Below, one piece after another: positions 19,757 through 28,900 of a stretch of 52,092 nucleotides of DNA. The position numbers and the translations under genes are program-made. The first letter of the stretch is position 1; each line of letters begins with the position of its first letter. Below the pieces are notes generated by a model. It saw nothing but the letters and a program-made list of their open reading frames with translations, had not been told where the DNA came from and did no database searches. Source of the stretch: Gracilariopsis chorda (taxonomy: Eukaryota > Rhodophyta > Florideophyceae > Gracilariales > Gracilariaceae); contig NBIV01000424.1 of NCBI GenBank assembly GCA_003194525.1, forward strand, positions 1-52,092, in the 5' to 3' direction.

Positions 19757-20218
19757 ATCTCGCTTGCTGACCCTAACCACTATTCTCCATCCCATTCAGG
19801 CTTGGCCAATAGCGCAGTGTCGTAACCTTTTGCTACTTTGGGCACTGTTTGCTGGCCTGGGACGTAGGCAAGGCCGAGCTCGTGTGCAGGTCGCCACAAG
19901 AGTAACCCACTAAGTACCACGGATCTGGGAAAAGTCGGGTGCTCCTCTGTGGTATACTGGTCGTTTGACGGCGATCAGGAAGTCTGAGGGTTTACTGGAC
20001 CTAATACCAGCTTGCTGTGCAGGGTCCGGGGCGGCCGCCGTGTCGTACCTCTTGGGGCCGGAAAGCACACTTCGGTGTGTGAGTAAAAGCAGACCAATCC
20101 TTACAACCGGACGCGGGTTAAACGTCAAACGGCTTGAAAACCGGCTGGGCACACTCCGCCCGTCATAATCCAGCAGGAGTTTGTCGACAGTCCCTGTGCT
20201 GCGCACGACTGCATCGGG
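19757..20218 (+). other. H5 unique leader, no gene
   Basis: About 460 bp between the long hairpin and the promoter. It contains TACCAC/GTGGTA short inverted repeats, a GCGGCCGC palindrome, and CACAC-TTCG-GTGTG at 20066-20079. Small reading frames of 60-110 codons on both strands have no recognisable domain and are judged spurious. Confidence 0.6.
20066..20079 (+). repeat. C(TTCG)G tetraloop hairpin (H5)
   Basis: CACAC/GTGTG stem closing a TTCG loop with a C-G pair. In RNA this is the very stable cUUCGg tetraloop. Conserved in all H units except H4, where the stem is mutated. It lies upstream of the TATA-like box, so it may be part of an upstream transcript or act as DNA. Confidence 0.6.
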
Positions 20219-20230
20219 TAAATATAAGCC
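20219..20230 (+). promoter_or_regulatory. TATA-like box of the RepHel gene (H5)
   Basis: TAAATATAAGCC, about 185 bp upstream of the ATG. Equivalent sites lie at 13557, 26879, 33545, 40204 and 46888. The region is deleted from H1-H3. No transcript data are available, so this is a sequence-based guess. Confidence 0.45.
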
Positions 20231-20232
20231 TT

Positions 20233-20259
20233 GCAGCAATTTGTTTTTTTAATTGCTGC
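20233..20259 (+). promoter_or_regulatory. Promoter-proximal 9-bp inverted repeat with T-rich loop
   Basis: GCAGCAATT (20233-20241) and AATTGCTGC (20251-20259) flank a T-rich 9-nt loop, a few bases downstream of the TATA-like box. The arms are identical in H4-H9. The loop T-run shortens in H8 and H9. Confidence 0.55.
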
Positions 20260-20414
20260 ATGCGACTAGGCCCGGTGGGTGCAAAGCAACAAACTGCAAC
20301 CAGTTTTTTCACTTTCAACTTTGTGTTTTATTGAGAATTATTCTGGAACTCTGGCAAATTTTTTAACGGTTTAAAAACATAGAATTGTTTTTTTCTTTTC
20401 TTTGGTAAATTGAA

Positions 20415-23400
20415 ATGACGAGAGGAGGGCGACGTCTGAACTCTGGTGGCATCCGATCTAACTCGGGAGGTGCCAGAGACAATTCTGGAGGTGCCAGGTT
20501 GAACGCAGGCGGTTCAAGGCAAAACGCTGGTGGTCGTCGCGTCGGCAGTGGTGGAGCACGGGCAGGAGCTGGAAGACCCCGAAGAGAACCAGCTCCTCCA
20601 TCTCCAGATGAGTTGGGAGTAAATGAGAGCGGAGCACACGTTCAAGGACCTATTGTTCCAGTGGTTGAAGAAGACGAAATTACTCCTGCACCTACTTCGG
20701 TTGCAGCAGCAGTTAGCACAAGCGCCGCTGGAGCCAGTGGGTCTGCTGCCACAGATCTACCAACATCGTGCCCAATTCCTGGATTTCTGGAGTTTGTGAG
20801 AGGCCTTCCAAGTCACATTCCACCGCCTCCGATGCCTCCCCCTCTCCCACCGATGCCTGCAGAACAGATGCCTATTGCAATGGAATTGGAAGAGGATGAG
20901 ATCATCCCTGCTCCCTCACAGCCACCGCCATCACAGCAGCCTGCTCTGTCACAAGCTAAACAAGAGGAAGAACAGATGCCAGTCCCGATGGAAGTGGAAG
21001 AGGATGAGATCACCCCGGCTCCCTCACACCCGCCGCCGCAGCCTGCGTTGCCACAAGCTGAACAGGAAGAACAACAGATGTCCATTCCGATGGAGGTGGA
21101 AGCGGATGAGATCACACCGGCTCCCTCACACCAGCCGCAGCATCAGCCACAGCAACAGCTTGATATGACGGTCATGCACTGTGCTGGGCGTCCTGATCGA
21201 GGACTCTATCGCGTGTACTATGCGTGGGATTCCGTGGCAGCTCAGGCGAGGAATGATCCGGCCATCCGTGCAAGCGTGCCGGAGTTTGAGATGCTTCCCA
21301 CTGCAGGTCAAAGGCGATGCGGAAGATGCGGCGAACACTCACACACGCTCTCCTCCTGCCCGTACGCGGACTGGACATTGAAAATACATAGCTGCAAGTA
21401 TTGCGGCTGTGTTTTGCTTGGCACAGAGGTCACTGGAGTGTGCTGTGGAATGAAAAGAATGTCAGGATGGGGCGTCACGTTCCGCAGAAGGCATAGCAGT
21501 GAGTTGGTTCGCAGTCTTTATAGCCTGAGAGCCTTCCACAGCCATTTCCTCAACTTGAATACGCTCTTCGCGACGACGCAACTGCTCATGGACATGTCGT
21601 ATGTGACGGGAGGCGGTCCCTCCTTTCTCAGACTTGAGGGCAACGCAGCTCTCGCTCTGCCCGCGCAGAACCAGAACAACACGCGCTACAGCTTTCTGTG
21701 GGGTACTGGTCCACCTTCCTTGGATCCCTCTCACTATGCGCGTGCCAATTTGCGTGCGTTCATTCAAGACATCAACGGACGAGACATCGTGCCCAAGTTG
21801 TACGATGTGATCAAGCCCAAGCCAGACGTGGTGCGTGAGCGGTACCGATCCATGCTTAGCACGCATCAACAACAACAAAATGCAGATACCACCGTCGATA
21901 TCAGCATGCAGGCAGCAGAAGAGGGAGTAGTCGTACGTGGTTACGAAGGAACCCGAAGTGCCACAGTCAGTGCTCCTCACGCAGGTGCTGGGCCTCTCCC
22001 TGAAGATGCACCTGGTGGCGGGCCAACCATGATGAGAACGCTCGTCGTGGATCCAACTGGCCTGTATCGACTGGAGTCTGAAGTACCGCGCTTGGTAGAA
22101 GGAACCGTAACCGAAGAGCACACTGCAGTGACAAGCGCTGCTCCTGCTGGAGCAGGGGCGACTGCGAATGCCGCAAACAATGCGCAATTGCGATACCGAC
22201 TTCTAAAACCGGCTTCCAAACTTGCAGAGAAGGGCACTTTCCCTCTTCTCTACCCGTACGGTGATCAGCACGAACCATTTGACATCGGCCTGTTCCTGGA
22301 GGCAAGGGACTCCACACAGCAAAGCTCAGATCTCAGCGTCAACGAGTGGAAGCTCCGAAAGCTCACCTGGGCTCAGAACGCGAAGCGACGTTTGTACTCA
22401 GACAACATCCTCCTCAACAGTGGACCGTGTATGCAGATGTGTATGCTCCGCACGCACACAAACATTGAGGACATGCGACTACGTTTCCTGGAGAGAGAAC
22501 AACAGGCACGTATTGTACAAGAGCAAGAGATCCAGCAAGCACAGCAGCAAACAGGTCATGTGTCACCATCCCAGTTCGCGCAAATGGGACGCATATTTCT
22601 GCCCGACGACTCGGTCAACTCAGCAGCGTACTGGAAGAAAAAGCGCATGGATGTACAGGCGATCGTAGCGCGGAGAGGACCGCCTTCTCTGTTCATTACA
22701 ATCACCATGAACATCTGGAGAGAGGACATCCAGCGCCTTGGTATGGATACCAGCAATCGGAGCGCATTTACGGCACAGAGTAAGCGCCCTCGACCGTTTG
22801 ACCGACCTGATCTGATTGCAAGGGTGTACAACCAGTACGCAAACGACTTCATGAAGGACTTGGAGAAGAACTCGGAGCACATCTTCGGATTCAAGTGCCT
22901 GGGGCTTGCATCAAAGCTCGAGTTTCAGGAGCGCAATGTGCCTCATCACCACATGCTCGTGTGGCTCGAAGGAGGCGTGATTGAAGACGTTGATGTGATC
23001 GACGAGCTGATTAGTGCAGAACTTCCTCTTCCCAGTGAAGACGACGCGTTGCGTGCCCTCATTCGTTCCATGCACAGGCACCGCCACTCCACCTATTGCC
23101 GGAATCGCGCTGGGCGGTGCAAGTTTGGATACGACAGCAATATGATTGTGCCGGAGACGTACATTGAAGAAGGCACGAATCGCGTTATTTACCGCAGAAG
23201 AAGGCAACATGACCTCAAGATTGTGCCGTACAACCCAACTCTGACCAAGAAGTACCGCTCTCATATCAACGTAGAGCGCACGCAAGGAGGGGGCGCAGTG
23301 GCTTATCTGATGAAGTACGCGTTTAAGCAGCCCAAAGCTCAGGAGGTGGTGCTCAATGTGAGTGATGCTGATGAGACAGGCACACAAAACGAGCAGCAAC

Positions 23401-25832
23401 AAGAGCCACAGGTGCAGAACGACATTCGTGCATACATGCGAGCGCGTGTGGTGGGCGCCGTCAATGCAGCTTGGAGACTTTTCGAGTTTCGACATGTTCA
23501 CATCGTACCAAAAGTAGAGCGACTGGCCATTCACTTGGAAGGAGAGCGCACATTTCTGCTGAGAGGTCCAAACCAGCTCTTTTCTGCATCACAGCCGTCT
23601 ACACTGGAGAGATACTTTGCAAGGCCCGAAGCATACGCGAACCTCGACTACCTTTCGTACTTTGAAAAAGTTCGATTGAATCGCACGCTTCCAGCCCGTG
23701 TGCTTAACCAATACGACGGAGACAGCACCCAGGTGCCCACAGACGACTGCGATCTGCCCATGTACGTGGTAGAGCGCACGGAAGACGAGCAGTGTGTTGC
23801 AAGGATCAGAGCTGTTTCACCGTCGGACATTGAGCTATTTGCTCTGCGCTTGCTGCTCATGGATCACGGCTCGAGCTCTTATGATGACGCAAGGACTTTC
23901 AATGGACAGAAGTATGGAACGTATCGTGAAACTGCGATTGTAAGCGGACTGCTCGCGGACGGATCTGAGTTTGATATTGCATTCCAAGAAGCAGTGCAGA
24001 TATACAGCACGCCCTCCGAGCTACGACGTCTGGTTGTCACACTATACCAACAAGGCGCAGACCCAGAAAAAATGGCCGTCGAAAACTGGGAGGCAATATG
24101 TAGTACCATACATACAGGAGATGAGCAGCAACGAAAGCAAGAAATGTATCGACGTGTGGTGGAGATCTCAGACCGGCACGGAGGACGACTGCTTCGCAAT
24201 CAAAGCTTCTTCTCCCAACACCTACAGCAGGATCATACAGCATTGACTGAGGCGAATCGAGCTACAACAACTCGAGACGCACGAGTGGTGCGAAATTCGT
24301 CAACTTTGCAGTCAAGGTACGCCACCTTAAAACCTCGCCAAAGACAAGTCATTGACACCGTCATTGCCGCATTGCAACAACGACAGGCGCTGCAGGAGCG
24401 AACAAGCACTCCTGGAAACGTGTTCTTTGTCCAAGGATCCGCAGGAACCGGAAAGACATACGTGCTCAACCTCCTTCGTGATATCGTTGAGTCGGAAGGA
24501 ATGCTCGCTGAAATGACTGCTACAACAGGCATTGCAGCTTCGTTGTACGAAGGTGGCCGCACTTTACATAGCCTTCTCGGACTGGGTGTAGCTGATAGGG
24601 ACAGCACAAGCAGCACTACAGCCACTTTGTCAAAGTTTGGTCCCCGATCTCAACGTGCAGAACTGCTACGCGAAATACAACTGCTCGTCTTGGATGAGGC
24701 GTCCATGCTCTCACGAAAGCTCTTCGAACTCATGGATGCGTTGCTCAAAGATCTTCGCTGCAGTGGAATGGAAAAACCGCCTCCGTTTGGGGGCTTGACC
24801 ATCGTTCTATCCGGCGACTACTCCCAGCTGCTTCCAGTGGTGCCGCAGGTGTACATGGAGGCCGAGCCAAGTGGTAATGTGAGACGAGTGTACACAAACA
24901 TTCTCAACGAATTGCCGTGGAAGAGTGATCTGTGGACATTGTGCTCGGTTCAAGTGCTGTACCTCACGGAACAAGTACGCCAAGCGGATGATCCGGCATT
25001 TGCGTCACTGTTACGTTCCATTGCACGAAACACAATATCCAACAACGCTCCACTACCACTCAGATCTACCGGTGGCATGCAAACCGCCTACCAATTCCTG
25101 TGGAAGTGGCTCACAACACGACGCAAGGAGGATGTGGATCTCAGCAAAATGCTCATTGCCTCCACAAATCAGTTGGTCGACGAACATAATGCGGCAGCGC
25201 TAGATCTGTTTCCTGGTGAGCGCTTCACTCTTCCGTCAATGACAACCGTGCAACCTGTTCGTGGACAGAACCCGGAGTCTGACTTTGCCATTTCTATCGT
25301 TCCTGAGTTTGCATATCAGTATGCGCCTACTGGAGTACCGCCTCATAACTTGGACTTGAAGATTGGTGTGCCAGTTATGGTCATTCGGAACGTGCTGCAT
25401 CCCGCTGTGGTCAACGGAAAGCTGTTCGTAGTCGTGCGTGTCGATCAATTTACGATGCAGGTGGCTCGTTTTGACGAGAACAGACAGGTGCTCGAACGAC
25501 AGCTCCTGCATCGCATCGACTTCGAGTTTTCTTTCGCAGATATTCGCATGATTCGAAGGCAGTTTCCCATTCGTCTCGCGTTTGCAGCTACCATTCACAA
25601 AGGACAGGGAAAGACGTTGGATGGCTTGGTTGTGGATGTACGATCCAACTTCTTCTGCGCAGGTCAGTTGTATGTCGCATTGTCGCGCGCTCGAAGGAAC
25701 GACCATGTGCTGCTCCTGCATGATCCCCAGCGCACACCCTCGAATGCGCACACAATTCATCCCATGCCTGTTCCCATCGCCAACCCAGTGCTGCCTGAAG
25801 CTATTCAATTCTGCATCCCTCCACAACCGTAA
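20415..25832 (+). CDS. RepHel transposase: HUH Rep nuclease plus Pif1-type helicase (intact)
   Basis: Rolling-circle transposase of a Helitron-like element, 1805 aa, acting on single-stranded element ends in the nucleus. Start: ATG in GAAATGA context with an in-frame TAA 9 nt upstream. Domains: Arg/Gly/Asn repeats (1-55); four acidic-Pro repeats of the EEDEITPAP type at about 83, 156, 192 and 226; CCHC zinc knuckle (C302, C305, H310, C315); second Cys cluster (C327, C330, C332, C343, C344), as in Helitron N regions; LLYPYG (611-616) of the Helitron-like N domain; HUH motif PHHHMLVWLEGG (843-854); catalytic tyrosines Y964 and Y968 in AYLMKYAFK; helicase Walker A GSAGTGKT (1341-1348); Walker B LVLDEAS (1424-1430); motif III LSGDYSQ (1465-1471); HKGQGKT (1728-1734); YVALSRAR (1753-1760). 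No OTU, RPA or endonuclease domain is seen. No introns. A valine found after SR in most copies is alanine here (SRAR). Confidence 0.94.
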   Translation: MTRGGRRLNSGGIRSNSGGARDNSGGARLNAGGSRQNAGGRRVGSGGARAGAGRPRREPAPPSPDELGVNESGAHVQGPIVPVVEEDEITPAPTSVAAAVSTSAAGASGSAATDLPTSCPIPGFLEFVRGLPSHIPPPPMPPPLPPMPAEQMPIAMELEEDEIIPAPSQPPPSQQPALSQAKQEEEQMPVPMEVEEDEITPAPSHPPPQPALPQAEQEEQQMSIPMEVEADEITPAPSHQPQHQPQQQLDMTVMHCAGRPDRGLYRVYYAWDSVAAQARNDPAIRASVPEFEMLPTAGQRRCGRCGEHSHTLSSCPYADWTLKIHSCKYCGCVLLGTEVTGVCCGMKRMSGWGVTFRRRHSSELVRSLYSLRAFHSHFLNLNTLFATTQLLMDMSYVTGGGPSFLRLEGNAALALPAQNQNNTRYSFLWGTGPPSLDPSHYARANLRAFIQDINGRDIVPKLYDVIKPKPDVVRERYRSMLSTHQQQQNADTTVDISMQAAEEGVVVRGYEGTRSATVSAPHAGAGPLPEDAPGGGPTMMRTLVVDPTGLYRLESEVPRLVEGTVTEEHTAVTSAAPAGAGATANAANNAQLRYRLLKPASKLAEKGTFPLLYPYGDQHEPFDIGLFLEARDSTQQSSDLSVNEWKLRKLTWAQNAKRRLYSDNILLNSGPCMQMCMLRTHTNIEDMRLRFLEREQQARIVQEQEIQQAQQQTGHVSPSQFAQMGRIFLPDDSVNSAAYWKKKRMDVQAIVARRGPPSLFITITMNIWREDIQRLGMDTSNRSAFTAQSKRPRPFDRPDLIARVYNQYANDFMKDLEKNSEHIFGFKCLGLASKLEFQERNVPHHHMLVWLEGGVIEDVDVIDELISAELPLPSEDDALRALIRSMHRHRHSTYCRNRAGRCKFGYDSNMIVPETYIEEGTNRVIYRRRRQHDLKIVPYNPTLTKKYRSHINVERTQGGGAVAYLMKYAFKQPKAQEVVLNVSDADETGTQNEQQQEPQVQNDIRAYMRARVVGAVNAAWRLFEFRHVHIVPKVERLAIHLEGERTFLLRGPNQLFSASQPSTLERYFARPEAYANLDYLSYFEKVRLNRTLPARVLNQYDGDSTQVPTDDCDLPMYVVERTEDEQCVARIRAVSPSDIELFALRLLLMDHGSSSYDDARTFNGQKYGTYRETAIVSGLLADGSEFDIAFQEAVQIYSTPSELRRLVVTLYQQGADPEKMAVENWEAICSTIHTGDEQQRKQEMYRRVVEISDRHGGRLLRNQSFFSQHLQQDHTALTEANRATTTRDARVVRNSSTLQSRYATLKPRQRQVIDTVIAALQQRQALQERTSTPGNVFFVQGSAGTGKTYVLNLLRDIVESEGMLAEMTATTGIAASLYEGGRTLHSLLGLGVADRDSTSSTTATLSKFGPRSQRAELLREIQLLVLDEASMLSRKLFELMDALLKDLRCSGMEKPPPFGGLTIVLSGDYSQLLPVVPQVYMEAEPSGNVRRVYTNILNELPWKSDLWTLCSVQVLYLTEQVRQADDPAFASLLRSIARNTISNNAPLPLRSTGGMQTAYQFLWKWLTTRRKEDVDLSKMLIASTNQLVDEHNAAALDLFPGERFTLPSMTTVQPVRGQNPESDFAISIVPEFAYQYAPTGVPPHNLDLKIGVPVMVIRNVLHPAVVNGKLFVVVRVDQFTMQVARFDENRQVLERQLLHRIDFEFSFADIRMIRRQFPIRLAFAATIHKGQGKTLDGLVVDVRSNFFCAGQLYVALSRARRNDHVLLLHDPQRTPSNAHTIHPMPVPIANPVLPEAIQFCIPPQP

Positions 25833-25981
25833 TCATATCTCTTGCATTCTTCTTTCATTGAACTAAACTACTTGCTTTTCTGCTTTTGCTTTCTCCACCC
25901 TCTTTTTTCGTCACCACTGTTTATCACTCCTCCACCGCGGCGCGCAGCGCCACCCGCGGCCGAAGGCCGCTTCCTCTTGTC
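25833..25981 (+). terminator. H5 3' tail and terminal hairpins
   Basis: Pyrimidine-rich tail, then GGCGC-GCA-GCGCC (25939-25951) and GCGGCC-GAA-GGCCGC (25956-25970), then TTCCTCTTGTC to the junction with H6 at 25981/25982. In A units the outer pair of the last stem is A-T instead of G-C, so pairing is kept. Inferred transposition stop signal. Confidence 0.6.
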
Positions 25982-28900
25982 TCAACACCCCACTCTTAAT
26001 GATTTACACATGTCTGAGGGGGGTGTTGTTGACTGACGGGAGGCGTTGCGCCACAAAATCGCTTTGCACGCCCCCGTTTGCGCATGCAAATCGCCCATTT
26101 GGCGCAACGCCTCCCCACAATTAAAAAAATTCAGCAGCAGCAGCAACAGCAAAGCGTTCAGTTAATTAGCTGCTGCTGCTGCAGGTTGACTGTGCAATGG
26201 CTGCTGAATGGCTTGCAATACAATCAAATTGTAGTTCCAGCCACTCAGCAGCAGAAACCCAGCGGTTCATTCTGACACGTGGCAAATTGCACTGCGCCAG
26301 TGCATTGCACTCCAACACGTGGCAAATTGCACTGCGCCAGTGCAGTGTATACTGAAGTTTCATTGCAGACTTGCCTGCAACAGACGTATATACTGCACTG
26401 GCGCAGTGCCAAATGCATCTCGCTTGCTGACCCTAACCACTGTTTTGCATCCCATTCAGGCTTGGCCAATAGCGCAGTGTCGTAACCTTTTGCTACTTTG
26501 GGCACTGTTTGCTGGCCTGGGACGTAGGCAAGGCCGAGCTCGTGTGCAGGTCGCCACAAGAGTAACCCACTAAGTACCACGGATCTGGGAAAAGTCGGGT
26601 GCTCCTCTGTGGTATACTGGTCGTTTGACGGCGATCAGGAAGTCTGAGGGTTTACCGGACCTAATACCAGCTTGCTGTGCAGGGTCCGGGGCGGCCGCCG
26701 TGTCGTACCTCTTGGGGCCGGAAAGCACACTTCGGTGTGTGAGTAAAAGCAGACCAATCCTTACAACCGGACGCGGGTTAAACGTCAAACGGCTTGAAAA
26801 CCGGCTGGGCACACTCCGCCCGTCATAATCCAGCAGGAGTTTGTCGACAGTCCCTGTGCTGCGCACGACTGCATCGGGTAAATATAAGCCTTGCAGCAAT
26901 TTGTTTTTTTAATTGCTGCATGCGACTAGGCCCGGTGGGTGCAAAGCAACAAACTGCAACCAGTTTTTTCACTTTCAACTTTGTATTTTATTGAGAATTA
27001 TTCTGGAACTCTGGCAAATTTTTTAACGGTTTAAAAACATAGAATTGTTTTTTTTCTTTTCTTTGGTAAATTGAAATGACGAGAGGAGGGCGACGTCTGA
27101 ACTCTGGTGGCATCCGATCTAACTCGGGAGGTGCCAGAGACAATTCTGGAGGTGCCAGGTTGAACGCAGGCGGTTCAAGGCAAAACGCTGGTGGTCGTCG
27201 CGTCGGCAGTGGTGGAGCACGGGCAGGAGCTGGAAGACCCCGAAGAGAACCAGCTCCTCCATCTCCAGATGAGTTGGGAGTAAATGAGAGCGGAGCACAC
27301 GTTCAAGGACCTATTGTTCCAGTGGTTGAAGAAGACGAAATTACTCCTGCACCTACTTCGGTTGCAGCAGCAGTTAGCACAAGCGCCGCTGGAGCCAGTG
27401 GGTCTGCTGCCACAGATCTACCAACATCGTGCCCAATTCCTGGATTTCTGGAGTTTGTGAGAGGCCTTCCAAGTCACATTCCACCGCCTCCGATGCCTCC
27501 CCCTCTCCCACCGATGCCTGCAGAACAGATGCCTATTGCAATGGAATTGGAAGAGGATGAGATCATCCCTGCTCCCTCACAGCCACCGCCATCACAGCAG
27601 CCTGCTCTGTCACAAGCTAAACAAGAGGAAGAACAGATGCCAGTCCCGATGGAAGTGGAAGAGGATGAGATCACCCCGGCTCCCTCACACCCGCCGCCGC
27701 AGCCTGCGTTGCCACAAGCTGAACAGGAAGAACAACAGATGTCCATTCCGATGGAGGTGGAAGCGGATGAGATCACACCGGCTCCCTCACACCAGCCGCA
27801 GCATCAGCCACAGCAACAGCTTGATATGACGGTCATGCACTGTGCTGGGCGTCCTGATCGAGGACTCTATCGCGTGTACTATGCGTGGGATTCCGTGGCA
27901 GCTCAGGCGAGGAATGATCCGGCCATCCGTGCAAGCGTGCCGGAGTTTGAGATGCTTCCCACTGCAGGTCAAAGGCGATGCGGAAGATGCGGCGAACACT
28001 CACACACGCTCTCCTCCTGCCCGTACGCGGACTGGACATTGAAAATACATAGCTGCAAGTATTGCGGCTGTGTTTTGCTTGGCACAGAGGTCACTGGAGT
28101 GTGCTGTGGAATGAAAAGAATGTCAGGATGGGGCGTCACGTTCCGCAGAAGGCATAGCAGTGAGTTGGTTCGCAGTCTTCATAGCCTGAGAGCCTTCCAC
28201 AGCCATTTCCTCAACTTGAATACGCTCTTCGCGACGACGCAACTGCTCATGGACATGTCGTATGTGACGGGAGGCGGTCCCTCCTTTCTCAGACTTGAGG
28301 GCAACGCAGCTCTCGCTCTGCCCGCGCAGAACCAGAACAACACGCGCTACAGCTTTCTGTGGGGTACTGGTCCACCTTCCTTGGATCCCTCTCACTATGC
28401 GCGTGCCAATTTTCGTGCGTTCATTCAAGACATCAACGGACGAGACATCGTGCCCAAGTTGTACGATGTGATCAAGCCCAAGCCAGACGTGGTGCGTGAG
28501 CGGTACCGATCCATGCTTAGCACGCATCAACAACAACAAAATGCAGATACCACCGTCGATATCAGCATGCAGGCAGCAGAAGAGGGAGTAGTCGTACGTG
28601 GTTACGAAGGAACCCGAAGTGCCACAGTCAGTGCTCCTCACGCAGGTGCTGGGCCTCTCCCTGAAGATGCACCTGGTGGCGGGCCAACCATGATGAGAAC
28701 GCTCGTCGTGGATCCAACTGGCCTGTATCGACTGGAGTCTGAAGTACCGCGCTTGGTAGAAGGAACCGTAACCGAAGAGCACACTGCAGTGACAAGCGCT
28801 GCTCCTGCTGGAGCAGGGGCGACTGCGAATGCCGCAAACAATGCGCAATTGCGATACCGACTTCTAAAACCGGCTTCCAAACTTGCAGAGAAGGGCACTT

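Larger units (their letters stand above)
19325..25981 (+). mobile_element. H5: intact, potentially autonomous RepHel element (6657 bp)
   Basis: It has all expected parts in order: 5' stem, 16-bp inverted repeat, CAG/CTG hairpin, 25-bp inverted repeat, 40-bp direct repeats with long hairpin, leader, TATA-like box, an uninterrupted 1805-codon RepHel gene, and two terminal 3' hairpins. The ends are not canonical 5'-TC/CTRR-3'. The 3' end reads CTTGTC, and internal inverted repeats sit at the 5' end. This points to a Helitron2/Helentron-type (HLE2) element rather than a classical Helitron; that class assignment is inference. Confidence 0.88.

Noticed and set aside
19768..19778. Telomere-like CCCTAA in the leader
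   Set aside because: A single occurrence per unit within unique sequence, with no tandem telomere repeats.
21318..21362. Retrotransposon gag, suggested by the CCHC knuckle
   Set aside because: No reverse transcriptase, protease, integrase or LTR is present. The knuckle lies within the RepHel frame.
22911..23534. Long antisense frames (up to 241 codons) opposite the RepHel gene
   Set aside because: They mirror the coding strand, occur at the same place in each copy, and contain no recognisable domain.
24300..25832. Host Pif1 helicase gene
   Set aside because: The helicase is fused in one frame to an HUH Rep domain with the two-tyrosine motif and is repeated with every element. It is the Helitron helicase.
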